DNA from: a virus
Reading direction: 5' to 3' (one strand)
DNA: 39,256 bases
IMG/VR virus record: IMGVR_UViG_3300042384_000945
Span: 1-39,256 of that record
Part shown: one piece after another, positions 31,000-37,610 of the stretch
Layout: every line of letters starts with the position of its first letter
How positions within the stretch are numbered: the first letter of the stretch is position 1
The notes under the pieces: model-generated
Told to the model about the DNA's origin: nothing
Seen by the model: the letters and a program-made list of their open reading frames with translations, nothing else
The model's database searches: none
Translations under genes and position numbers: made by a program

Positions 31000-31278
31000 T
31001 TAAATCTCACAATCCCACTCACTTACAATAAATTCAAGTGTTAGGTGTTTATATTTATGATTGTATGATGCTTTAAAACCACCTGTTCCGATTGTAATTC
31101 TTTCTGTTATCGCTTGAGTTAATAATCGTCTTGCTTCAGTACGAATTTCACCAATTGTGGGTACATCGTCTTCAGCACTAACCCATTTCCAATTTAAGGC
31201 TTCCATTGTTTTCGCTACTTTCTCAAAATCAAACCAATCCATAATTTCATCTAACGATTTTTGTTCTTTCTTTTTCAT
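31000..31278 (-). CDS. Small conserved phage protein of unknown function
   Basis: 92 residues. Pattern FDFEKVAKTMEALNWKWV, VPTIGEIRTEARRLL, then IGTGGFKASY and a strand LTLEFIVSEWDCE. The WKW...P(T)xGE(I)...LL...TGGF signature is familiar from hypothetical proteins of Bacteroidota phages, but I do not know a function. It lies directly downstream of the last tRNA-like element and has no TATTTAT element, so it may be read through from the tRNA operon. Confidence 0.72.
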   Translation of the reverse strand: MKKKEQKSLDEIMDWFDFEKVAKTMEALNWKWVSAEDDVPTIGEIRTEARRLLTQAITERITIGTGGFKASYNHKYKHLTLEFIVSEWDCEI

Positions 31279-31305
31279 AATTTATTATTTAATGTTTAAT
31301 ATTTG

Positions 31306-31388
31306 ATGTTAGGGTGGGATTCGAACCCACAATGAGCAACCTTTCTTAACGAAAGGATTCGGCACCGATGCTTTTTACACTCCTAACA
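31306..31388 (-). tRNA. tRNA-like element with UUA in the anticodon position
   Basis: Perfect acceptor UGUUAGG/CCUAACA and T-arm GUGGG-UUCGAAU-CCCAC. Anticodon stem CCUUU/AAAGG is perfect, with loop CGUUAAG, placing UUA (reads UAA stop) at 34-36 (31347-31349). Position 33 is G instead of the near-invariant U, the discriminator is U, and no standard D-arm forms in AGUGUAAAAAGCAUCGGUGCC; GCA-UCGG-UGC is the only short stem there. Either a suppressor-like tRNA or a tRNA mimic. Confidence 0.5.
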
Positions 31389-31712
31389 AACAACAACTCT
31401 TCAGCATTCTACTCCCAGCACCGAGGAATTGTATATAATTTAACCCGTTACTCACCGCTGTACAGGTACTGAAGTTTATCGTCTCTTTCTTATGATAAAC
31501 ATAAGTAATATAAATGACATTAACAATATTGTTGCCATAATTTTTAAAAAAAGTGGAGATTTGATGCTAACATATGATTACCCATATGTCTCGTTTCTTG
31601 TGTCTTTGGCACTCCATTATTGTAAGTATCACTTATCTTACGCCCCCATTCGTGGGATATCCCGAATTCCCCAATGGTTGTTACTGTACTACCAGGAATC
31701 AAGTAACCGCTG
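31389..31712 (-). ncRNA. Structured spacer RNA between two tRNA-like elements
   Basis: About 325 nt without a coding frame. Minus-strand hairpins: CUUCAG...CUGAAG closing a ~75-nt domain, CUUAUG-UUUAU-CAUAAG, CAUAUG-GGUAAU-CAUAUG, GUAAG...CUUAC, and GUUACU...AGUAAC. It may be an independent RNA processed from the tRNA transcript. Confidence 0.5.
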
Positions 31713-31809
31713 TAGTCAAGGAAGGATCCGAACCTTCACAAGATACGTGTTATTCACCGTACCTCAAGGATTTTTAAATCCCAGCGTCTACCAATTCCGC
31801 CACTTGACT
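31713..31809 (-). tRNA. tRNA-Leu (UAA)-like, with extra-long variable arm
   Basis: Acceptor AGUCAAG/CUUGACU perfect, discriminator A. D-arm GCGGAAUUGGUAGACGC is standard for Leu. Anticodon region UGGGAUUUAAAAAUCCU gives UAA but the loop is not a clean 7 nt: GGGAU/AUCCU leaves 6, GGGA/UCCU leaves 8. The variable arm GGUACGGUGAAUAACACG-UAUC is much longer than usual. T-arm GAAGG-UUCGGAU-CCUUC has G for A58. 97 nt without CCA. Confidence 0.7.
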
Positions 31810-31885
31810 ATTTACTTGTCTTTCCAAGTTGTCAATAGGGATCTTTTGTGTACAATTCAGGACTCTCATATACTTCCTTATTTGT

Positions 31886-31956
31886 TGCGTAGGCCTGGAA
31901 TCGCACCAAGTTAACCCGGCTTATGAGACCGGTGAGATACTCTACCTCCCCCTCGC
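31886..31956 (-). tRNA. tRNA-Met/Ile2 (CAU)-like with reduced D-arm
   Basis: Anticodon arm CCGGU-CUCAUAA-GCCGG is perfect with anticodon CAU. T-arm CUUGG-UGCGAUU-CCAGG has G instead of U55. Acceptor GCGAGGG/CCUACGC has one A-A mismatch and may extend by UU/AA. The D-region GGAGGUAGAGUAUCUC is short and lacks the usual GG in the loop. 71 nt. Preceded by a perfect hairpin GACUUUG-UAAGG-CAAAGUC. Confidence 0.6.
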
Positions 31957-32122
31957 AATTTGACTTTGCCTTACAAAGTCTAAGTAGGTTTAGTTGCGGA
32001 CTTTCCTTCCTGATGAGGGCTCTTTTTGTGAAACGTACATTGTTATTATTTCAAACAATCCCATTGGTCATCACTGGCACGTTATTCATCCTTTTAACAC
32101 GAAGCCACCGTGTTGCTCACCG
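31957..32122 (-). ncRNA. Structured spacer between the first and second tRNA-like elements
   Basis: 166 nt, non-coding on the transcribed strand. Hairpins AACACG-GUGGCUU-CGUGUU, UUGUU...AACAA, CCU-CAUC-AGG and GACUUUG-UAAGG-CAAAGUC. Contains GGAAAGUCCG, reminiscent of but not sufficient for RNase P RNA. Confidence 0.4.
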
Positions 32123-32204
32123 TAATCAAGACAGGATTCGAACCTGTGACGATACAACCATATAGGGTGTGATAAACCTCTTCCACATTACGTATTACTT
32201 GATT
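32123..32204 (-). tRNA. tRNA-like element, identity unresolved
   Basis: Acceptor AAUCAAG/CUUGAUU and T-arm ACAGG-UUCGAAU-CCUGU are perfect, discriminator A. A D-arm GUGG-AAGAGGUUUA-UCAC is standard, but about 11 nt instead of 2 separate it from the acceptor stem. The best anticodon stem, ACACC/GUUGU around CUAUAUG, has a C-U mismatch and would give AUA. First element after the leader of the operon. Confidence 0.45.
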
Positions 32205-32227
32205 AACAATTTAATCTTTATCAATAT

Positions 32228-32238
32228 GTCAAAGAACC
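32228..32238 (-). promoter_or_regulatory. BoxA-like element of the tRNA operon
   Basis: Minus-strand GGTTCTTTGAC followed by ATATTGATAAAG, like the antitermination leader of Bacteroidota rRNA operons. Confidence 0.65.
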
Positions 32239-32258
32239 TTCGTTTCTTAATTCTTTTA

Positions 32259-32289
32259 CAAATTTATGAAGAATTTTCCGAACAGTCAA
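32259..32289 (-). promoter_or_regulatory. Host-type promoter of the tRNA / structured RNA operon
   Basis: TTG (32287-32289, within TTTGAC), 20-nt spacer, TAAATTTG (32259-32266). Confidence 0.85.
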
Positions 32290-32310
32290 ATTTTTTTTGA
32301 ATATTTCTAA

Positions 32311-32317
32311 TATTTAT
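32311..32317 (+). promoter_or_regulatory. TATTTAT element before the PA-linker protein gene
   Basis: TAATATTTATATG, 17 nt before the ATG at 32335; a TATAAATA lies between, at 32327-32334. Confidence 0.5.
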
Positions 32318-32334
32318 ATGTAAACTTATAAATA

Positions 32335-32841
32335 ATGAAAAAATTTTTAATAACAGAAGAAGAAAAATCAAGAATACTTGGTATGCACAAAAGTGCGATT
32401 GCTAGAGAATTTTTAGGTGAACAAGCAACTCCTGCGGCACCAGCACCTGCACCAGCAACTCCTGCTCCAGCGGCGGCGGCACCGACAACGACTACACAAA
32501 CAACACAACCACCAGCGGTACCATCACAACAGGCCATCAAAAAAGAGTTTATTATTGCTAAAAATGGTACTAGTGTAGGTATGAGTTCAATCGATACTGA
32601 TGTTAAGGCGGTTATTACAAAACTTAGTGATAAAAATGGTACATATTACAGTGTTGAATTTATAAACACACCATCTGTGGATAACTTAGTTTATCGTCCA
32701 GGTCAACCTTTTAAAACAGATAGTGTTGTCAACGCTGACCCGTCAAAATTTGGGATTAGTACAACAGATAGGGCTGAATTGAATGGTATCAATACGATGA
32801 TGTCAAAACAAATCAGAACAGCGGCAGATTCATTAAAATAA
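32335..32841 (+). CDS. Leader plus Pro/Ala linker protein, probable virion cargo
   Basis: 168 residues. N-terminal MKKFLITEEEKSRILGMHKS then AIAREFLGEQATPAAP: LGE|Q fits the gp21-type cut. Residues 35-70 are a Pro/Ala/Thr linker (APAPATPAPAAAAPTTTT). The C-terminal ~90 residues are a small mixed domain (EFIIAKNGTSVGMSS, YYSVEFINTP) with no recognised motif. One of the few plus-strand genes; monocistronic with promoter and terminator. An internal head protein is an inference from the leader. Confidence 0.66.
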   Translation: MKKFLITEEEKSRILGMHKSAIAREFLGEQATPAAPAPAPATPAPAAAAPTTTTQTTQPPAVPSQQAIKKEFIIAKNGTSVGMSSIDTDVKAVITKLSDKNGTYYSVEFINTPSVDNLVYRPGQPFKTDSVVNADPSKFGISTTDRAELNGINTMMSKQIRTAADSLK

Positions 32842-32842
32842 A

Positions 32843-32873
32843 AAAAACCCCCAATTTAAACTGGGGGTTTTTA
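32843..32873. terminator. Bidirectional terminator
   Basis: AAAAACCCCCA and TGGGGGTTTTT-type arms around ATTTAAAC; shared by the convergent genes ending at 32841 and 32875. Confidence 0.9.
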
Positions 32874-32874
32874 A

Positions 32875-33327
32875 TTATTTAGAAGTTTTATTTACGTGGT
32901 ACTTACTTAATATTTGAACTAATGTAAAATTTCTTTGTTCATTATAGTAAGTCCAGATTAAGTTTTCAACACCCTTGTTTGTATTAAGAACCATCATTGT
33001 CTTATATGTAATATTAGGATTTGATGGTGCGTAATCAGTAAGTTTAATTGTATACACACCATCTTCAACAGTAACCTCATCAAATGGTAAAACACTAATC
33101 AACTTACCTTCGTCATAGAACGTTGAGGTCTTTTTGTTTAGGTTAATAACATACTTAGCATTCAATACTTCAGTGATTGATCCGCCGTGAGGTTTTTTCA
33201 TAACAACCTTGTAATCATTTTCACCAATCATAACAACAGAATTACCCTCCTGTGTAGTTATTGTATATACTTGTGAGTTTACAAAACTCACAAAGAACAT
33301 TGCGATAACAAAAATTAGACTTTTCAT
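32875..33327 (-). CDS. Secreted small protein with signal peptide
   Basis: 150 residues. MKSLIFVIAMFFVSFVNSQV is a typical Sec signal peptide with likely cleavage after VNS. The mature part is beta-rich (VYTITTQEGNSVVMIGEND, TSTFYDEGKLISVLPFDEV) and ends basic; no lipobox Cys, no enzyme motif. A phage-encoded periplasmic or surface-modifying protein, possibly acquired from a host. Both a TAnnTTTG box (TATCTTTG, 33357-33364) and a TATTTAT element precede it. Confidence 0.72.
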   Translation of the reverse strand: MKSLIFVIAMFFVSFVNSQVYTITTQEGNSVVMIGENDYKVVMKKPHGGSITEVLNAKYVINLNKKTSTFYDEGKLISVLPFDEVTVEDGVYTIKLTDYAPSNPNITYKTMMVLNTNKGVENLIWTYYNEQRNFTLVQILSKYHVNKTSK

Positions 33328-33356
33328 AATGTTTGGTTTTTAAATTATTAATACAT

Positions 33357-33368
33357 CAAAGATAAATA
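33357..33368 (-). promoter_or_regulatory. Overlapping TATTTAT and TATCTTTG boxes
   Basis: Minus-strand AATATTTATCTTTGATG: TATTTAT (33362-33368) overlaps the host-type -7 box TATCTTTG (33357-33364). No TTG at the -33 spacing. Confidence 0.4.
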
Positions 33369-33384
33369 TTTTACTAATACAAAA

Positions 33385-33795
33385 TTAATTTTTAACATTT
33401 TTTAACATATCACGCTCTTGATCTCGTTTTTTTATTGTTTCACGCTTATCAAATAGTTTTTTACCTCTACCAATAATAATCTCAACTTTAATCAAACCAC
33501 GATCGTTGGTGAATAATCTATAAGGAACAATAGTTAGTCCTTTATCTAAACTTTTACTAATATCCCTAATTTCTTTTTTATTTAACAACAATTTAATTGT
33601 TCTAATATCATCAGAGGTTGTGATATTAATATTCTTAACAAACATTTCGTTATCCTTTATATAACAAAATGTATCAACAATACTTACTTTACCATCTCTT
33701 ATTGCTTTAACCTCAACACCCATTAAAACAACGCCACAAGTGTATTTTTCAATAATCTCATATTCAAACCTTACCTTTTTATTTGTTATTTCCAT
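33385..33795 (-). CDS. smpB: SmpB, tmRNA-binding protein
   Basis: 136 residues, slightly shorter than bacterial SmpB (~155). NKKVRFEYEIIEKYTCGVVL opens the OB-fold; GVEVKAIRDGKVSIVDTFC is the conserved tmRNA-binding GxEVKSxRxGKxS block; NDRGLIKVEIIIGRGKKLFD and DKRETIKKRDQERDM match the RGKKLYDKRETIKxRD signature and the C-terminal tail that probes the empty mRNA channel. Together with the tmRNA gene ~7.5 kb away it gives the phage both specific parts of trans-translation. Last gene of a tight minus-strand operon; it overlaps the preceding small membrane-protein gene by 17 nt. Confidence 0.93.
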   Translation of the reverse strand: MEITNKKVRFEYEIIEKYTCGVVLMGVEVKAIRDGKVSIVDTFCYIKDNEMFVKNINITTSDDIRTIKLLLNKKEIRDISKSLDKGLTIVPYRLFTNDRGLIKVEIIIGRGKKLFDKRETIKKRDQERDMLKNVKN

Positions 33796-33985
33796 ATTTT
33801 TTTTTAAAAAATAAAACTAAAAACATACCAACAAAAACAATAATAAAAATTACGAATGGACCCCATAAGGGGCTTGTTACCCACCACCAAGACCAATTAA
33901 TATGATTAGTCAATTTTAAGATTAGAAATATAAAGAATAATATCCCCAAGAATCCTAAATTAGTGCTTTTTGTTTTTTCTTCCAT
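33779..33985 (-). CDS. Small two-helix membrane protein
   Basis: 68 residues. Two hydrophobic helices, LGFLGILFFIFLILKLTNHI and GPFVIFIIVFVGMFLVLFF, joined by the aromatic turn NWSWWWVTSPLW. This layout, with the SWWWVxSPLWxP core, is common among small phage and bacterial membrane proteins, some annotated as transmembrane Fragile-X-F proteins. Function unknown. Its end overlaps the smpB start. Confidence 0.75.
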   Translation of the reverse strand: MEEKTKSTNLGFLGILFFIFLILKLTNHINWSWWWVTSPLWGPFVIFIIVFVGMFLVLFFKKKYGNNK

Positions 33986-33986
33986 A

Positions 33987-34082
33987 TTATTTAATTTTTA
34001 GTTCTGACATCCATTTAACGAAATATATAAAATCCTCAGAGTTTACAAATTCCCAATGGATTTCATCAAACACATCTTCCAT
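33987..34082 (-). CDS. Possible 31-residue micro-protein in the smpB operon
   Basis: MEDVFDEIHWEFVNSEDFIY followed by FVKWMSELKIK and TAA. It fills the gap exactly: begins 2 nt after the upstream stop codon and ends 1 nt before the next ATG. Acidic and aromatic, amphipathic. Short, so moderate confidence. Confidence 0.5.
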   Translation of the reverse strand: MEDVFDEIHWEFVNSEDFIYFVKWMSELKIK

Positions 34083-34084
34083 AA

Positions 34085-34783
34085 TTAATTGTATAACATT
34101 TTTATGATTTCAACATCAATTGGTGAGTACTCAGTTGTTTCAGACCACTCTTGGTAAAACATACTTTCTGGGTGTGTGTATGAATCTTTTTTAAACCCTA
34201 ATGATTGTGTTAATTCTTCACGTAATAAGTGTTTTTGTGCTGTAATTGATTCAGTTCTAAAAATATCAACATACATTGTTCCATTGTTTATTGTATTTCC
34301 ACCATTCACAACAAATAAACCCCAATTTCCACCAACATAATCTTTGGCAATAGGCTCAAGGCGAATATATTCTTGTGCAGACCCAAATAAGATAGTATAG
34401 TTTGCTTCAGAACGCGAGTTAACAATTTTAATGTTAATTGGGTCAACATATTCGTTTAACTCACTTACAATACTTCTTAACTCATCCATCAAATATTCTC
34501 TTTTGTCACCTATGACAAAGATCTTAACATCACTTCTCCACTTTGATATTGAACTACCACCACCAAATTCACTACCTCTGCAAATCTCATCAAAATAATC
34601 TTGTGCTTCCTGTGAATAGTTAGACATATCTACAGTCTCATTTGAAGTTTCGTTAGTAACTTCTGTTGTATTGTCTGATTTGATATTTTTTACCTCATCA
34701 ATAACTCCGGTTCTTACGTCTTGATTTACAACGAAACAAAAAATCGCTAAGATACCAACTGCACTCAATAATAAATTTTTCAT
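34085..34783 (-). CDS. DUF2927-like secreted protein
   Basis: 232 residues. N-terminal hydrophobic segment MKNLLLSAVGILAIFCFVVN is a signal peptide or anchor. After an Asn/Thr/Glu-rich linker the domain contains VKIFVIGDKREYLMDELRSI, SEANYTILFG, and HLLREELTQSLGFKKDS near the C-terminus, the latter two being typical of DUF2927 (metallopeptidase-like, motif REExTQxLG). Glu in REELTQ takes the place of the zincin HExxH helix, so catalysis is uncertain. First gene of the operon leading to smpB. Confidence 0.75.
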   Translation of the reverse strand: MKNLLLSAVGILAIFCFVVNQDVRTGVIDEVKNIKSDNTTEVTNETSNETVDMSNYSQEAQDYFDEICRGSEFGGGSSISKWRSDVKIFVIGDKREYLMDELRSIVSELNEYVDPINIKIVNSRSEANYTILFGSAQEYIRLEPIAKDYVGGNWGLFVVNGGNTINNGTMYVDIFRTESITAQKHLLREELTQSLGFKKDSYTHPESMFYQEWSETTEYSPIDVEIIKMLYN

Positions 34784-34813
34784 AATTTCTAAATGTTTAA
34801 ATGATTAACAATA

Positions 34814-34847
34814 CAAATGTATATATAATATTTGGATTATAGATCAA
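34814..34847 (-). promoter_or_regulatory. Host-type promoter of the DUF2927-smpB operon
   Basis: TACATTTG at 34814-34821 matches TAnnTTTG; a TTG (34845-34847) is 23 nt away instead of the 20 nt seen elsewhere. Confidence 0.5.
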
Positions 34848-34880
34848 CTTTATGAAAAAAAATTAAATTTTAACAAATAT

Positions 34881-35060
34881 TTACACTTTTTTGATTGTGT
34901 ATAAATACCCAGAGTCAGTATTTGCATTTAAAATCACACAAAGATCTGACGCTTCTTGTTCAGTATCAAACTCCAAAATCTCTGATTGACTGTCAATTAA
35001 GATAACGGGTAAGGTCTTTTTTGTTTTTTTGTTTTTAATGTGTTTAACAATTACATACAT
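34881..35060 (-). CDS. Small unknown protein
   Basis: 59 residues, MYVIVKHIKNKKTKKTLPVI then LIDSQSEILEFDTEQEASDL and a C-terminal strand SGYLYTIKKV with TAA at 34881. Alternating strand-helix-strand, like small single-domain phage proteins that contact nucleic acid or protein; no motif. It has its own host-type promoter. Confidence 0.68.
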   Translation of the reverse strand: MYVIVKHIKNKKTKKTLPVILIDSQSEILEFDTEQEASDLCVILNANTDSGYLYTIKKV

Positions 35061-35077
35061 ATTTTCTAAGTTTATTT

Positions 35078-35108
35078 AAAATGTAATAATTTGTTTTTAA
35101 TTTGTCAA
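35078..35108 (-). promoter_or_regulatory. Host-type promoter of the 59-aa gene
   Basis: TTG (35106-35108), 20-nt spacer, TACATTTT (35078-35085), one base off TAnnTTTG. Confidence 0.6.
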
Positions 35109-35111
35109 ATT

Positions 35112-37580
35112 CTAATTTGTAAACTTACCACCAATATTAATGAAATTTTTTCCGTCCTTATAGTTTGGTTTTTTTGGGAACAATTCGCTTATTGTTTTTT
35201 TTGTTGTGTTATTTTTTAAGTCAATAAGTTCTTGTCTATTTTCTGGTTTTTTCGTTTTAATAACTCTTGCTGGGTTTGATGTGTTTTTAAATAATTCATC
35301 AAGTCTTGTTGTTGTTGGTTCTGAGAACTGTTTTTTCTGGGGTTTCTCAATCGTTTTCCTTGGTGTTGGGTTTAATACTGAATCTAACTTTTCTCTTCTA
35401 ACAATATTATTATAATCAAATTCTTTTGGTATTTCATAAGTATCTATTGTTATTTGTGTGAAATTGGCAATATGTAAAACATCAGGATTTTCGGATCCTT
35501 TTTTGTTTTTACTAAGTTTATGATATCCGGATCTTAATTGTGATGACATTCCTGTATCACTTCTTTTAGTTAAACTTGTTGGGTGTTGTCTGTAATAAAA
35601 CGAAACCTCTGGTATGTGAAAAATTCTTGGTCGTTTATTGTATAATCGTCCCATAAAATCCGAATCGGCGGCAACGCGCCAAGGTTCAAAACCATTCATT
35701 GATAAAAACAATTGTTTATTAATCGCAAACACACCCTCACCATAATTAACGTTGTTCTTTGTTATTGTACCGTTTGTATAATTTTGTAATTTTAACCTAA
35801 CACAATCATATTTTTGAATATTCGTTACTATGGTGTTTAATGTCGGTTTTAACATAATATCGTCAGAATCAAAAAATAAAATGTTGTCTGAGTTTGTTAT
35901 CTTAACTAAACTATTTTTTATTAAATATGGACCAACGTTTTCATTAAAATAATAAAACTTAATGAAATCTGGGTAATTTTTTGCTTTAATATGATTTAAT
36001 GTTTCTTCACAAGCGTCAATACCAATTAGTAGTTCAACATTTAAGTTTTCACTAGATTCCAATATTGAATTAATACATTCATCAATATATTCGGTGTTTT
36101 TATAAGTGGGTATTATTATTGATAAATCAAAATTTAAATCATCTCTTTTACCATTCCCACCTTCATTATTCCTTTGTGTTTTTGTAAGGACATCGTTTAT
36201 ATATTTTTTATTTGGTATTACATCATAAAGTTTTTCTGCAACTCTAAAGTCACCCCTTTTAAATGGTTCCCAATCTACTTTTTTTGTTATTGGGAATAAA
36301 AATCCCGCAGAATCAATATCTAATAATTTTGGTGGTAACCCAAAATTATTATTTGACGGAACTTCCCTATTGTAAAATCCAACTTTCCAAAAGACTAAAG
36401 TTTCTTGATTTTCTAATTGTGATGTCATTATTTCTAATGAATTATTTTTTGATAAAATATTATCATCATCTAAAATTAGACAATAACCATTTTTTACATA
36501 ATGATACAACTCATTAATGTATAAATTATATTTAAATTCAACACCATACTTTGGGTTATTTGGTTTTTTTGGATAAACATAATTTTCATAATTATATTTT
36601 ACAATTTTACATTTTTCGGGTTCAACGTAACCGATACTTTTAGAATCGTCAACACCAACAATTATTTTCCAGTTTTTATAAGTTTGTTTATAGATTGAAT
36701 CAACACAATTTTTAAAAAAATTAGGTCTATTTGAAGTTCTTATTAAAATGTTTATTAATGGTTTCTCCTCTACCCATTTTTCAGTAACCAATTTAATTAA
36801 ATCGTCATAATTATTTATGTGGTGAAATTGTCCATCACCAAATTTATCATACCACCTATAAAAAGAATTAACATTTGGATTTAATTCTCTTGTTTCTTTT
36901 GAAAAGATTATATTTTCACCACCAAAATATGCTGATAGAACTAATTGACCACCATTTGATGATATATATTTAGAACATTTTGAAAAAATCCTACATTGTA
37001 TTTCATTTATAGTTAATGATGGGTATAAAGATTGTAATTTCTCAAAGGTTAAAATTTCTGGGTATTTTTCTAAAACTGTTTTATCATTGAACTCAAGTGG
37101 GGGTAAATGATCAAAGTACCGATTATCGTGATTTAGATTTAAATAAACTATCTGATATTTCTGACTTAAAAGATTAAATAAATTATCTAATGTTTTATAA
37201 TCTAAAAAATTTATTGGTTTTCTACCCCATTCATTGTTATATCTATTGAAAATAACAATAGTCTCCTTTTCAAATGAAATTGATTTATCTAAATAATGTT
37301 CTTTTAAAGGTGGTGGTGAAAAGAATTCCCAATCTAATTCTTTTCTATGTATATTAATATTTGGGAAATTTTTTTTTTGTAATTCTAATACACTATCCCA
37401 GGATCTTTCTACTTTAGTTTCAGTATGATCTGGACTAAAAAAATAAAAACATTTTGTATCATAACCAGAAATTGTTTTATCTAATTGACCTTTTAAATAC
37501 AAATTATAAGCATATGGTAATACACTGATTAATTCATAACTAAACTCACAAGATAAAGAATTAATTGATTGTTTACTCAA
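35112..37580 (-). CDS. Multidomain glycosyltransferase (two GT2 domains)
   Basis: 822 residues. Start is TTG at 37580; no in-frame ATG lies between the upstream stop and residue ~370. Residues 1-270 look like a GT-B-type or fucosyltransferase-like region (YISSNGGQLVLSAYFGGENI). ~275-420 is a first GT-A/GT2 domain, INILIRTSNRPNFFKNCVDS with LILDDDNIL as the metal-binding motif. ~485-690 is a second, DLSIIIPTYKNTEYIDECIN, with ILFFDSDDIM. The last ~120 residues are basic and disordered. Likely makes or modifies a glycan on virion or host surface. Neighbour of two other glycosyltransferase genes. Confidence 0.82.
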   Translation of the reverse strand: MSKQSINSLSCEFSYELISVLPYAYNLYLKGQLDKTISGYDTKCFYFFSPDHTETKVERSWDSVLELQKKNFPNINIHRKELDWEFFSPPPLKEHYLDKSISFEKETIVIFNRYNNEWGRKPINFLDYKTLDNLFNLLSQKYQIVYLNLNHDNRYFDHLPPLEFNDKTVLEKYPEILTFEKLQSLYPSLTINEIQCRIFSKCSKYISSNGGQLVLSAYFGGENIIFSKETRELNPNVNSFYRWYDKFGDGQFHHINNYDDLIKLVTEKWVEEKPLINILIRTSNRPNFFKNCVDSIYKQTYKNWKIIVGVDDSKSIGYVEPEKCKIVKYNYENYVYPKKPNNPKYGVEFKYNLYINELYHYVKNGYCLILDDDNILSKNNSLEIMTSQLENQETLVFWKVGFYNREVPSNNNFGLPPKLLDIDSAGFLFPITKKVDWEPFKRGDFRVAEKLYDVIPNKKYINDVLTKTQRNNEGGNGKRDDLNFDLSIIIPTYKNTEYIDECINSILESSENLNVELLIGIDACEETLNHIKAKNYPDFIKFYYFNENVGPYLIKNSLVKITNSDNILFFDSDDIMLKPTLNTIVTNIQKYDCVRLKLQNYTNGTITKNNVNYGEGVFAINKQLFLSMNGFEPWRVAADSDFMGRLYNKRPRIFHIPEVSFYYRQHPTSLTKRSDTGMSSQLRSGYHKLSKNKKGSENPDVLHIANFTQITIDTYEIPKEFDYNNIVRREKLDSVLNPTPRKTIEKPQKKQFSEPTTTRLDELFKNTSNPARVIKTKKPENRQELIDLKNNTTKKTISELFPKKPNYKDGKNFINIGGKFTN

Positions 37581-37591
37581 AACTTTTTTAT

Positions 37592-37610
37592 TATTTATTA
37601 TTTATAAATA
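37592..37610. promoter_or_regulatory. Bidirectional TATTTAT promoter between two glycosyltransferase genes
   Basis: The 12-bp palindrome TATTTATAAATA (37599-37610) presents the element on both strands: 4 nt before the plus ATG at 37610 and 23 nt before the minus TTG at 37580. A further TATTTAT is at 37592-37598. Confidence 0.6.

Noticed and set aside
31440-31470. 16S rRNA fragment (GGTGAGTAACG)
   Set aside because: Only ~11 bases resemble the rRNA; neighbouring bases do not match.
31492-32165. Plus-strand open reading frames of 67-140 codons across the tRNA region
   Set aside because: They run antisense through tRNA arms and hairpins, have no promoter or A-rich leader, and their codon use differs from real genes here.
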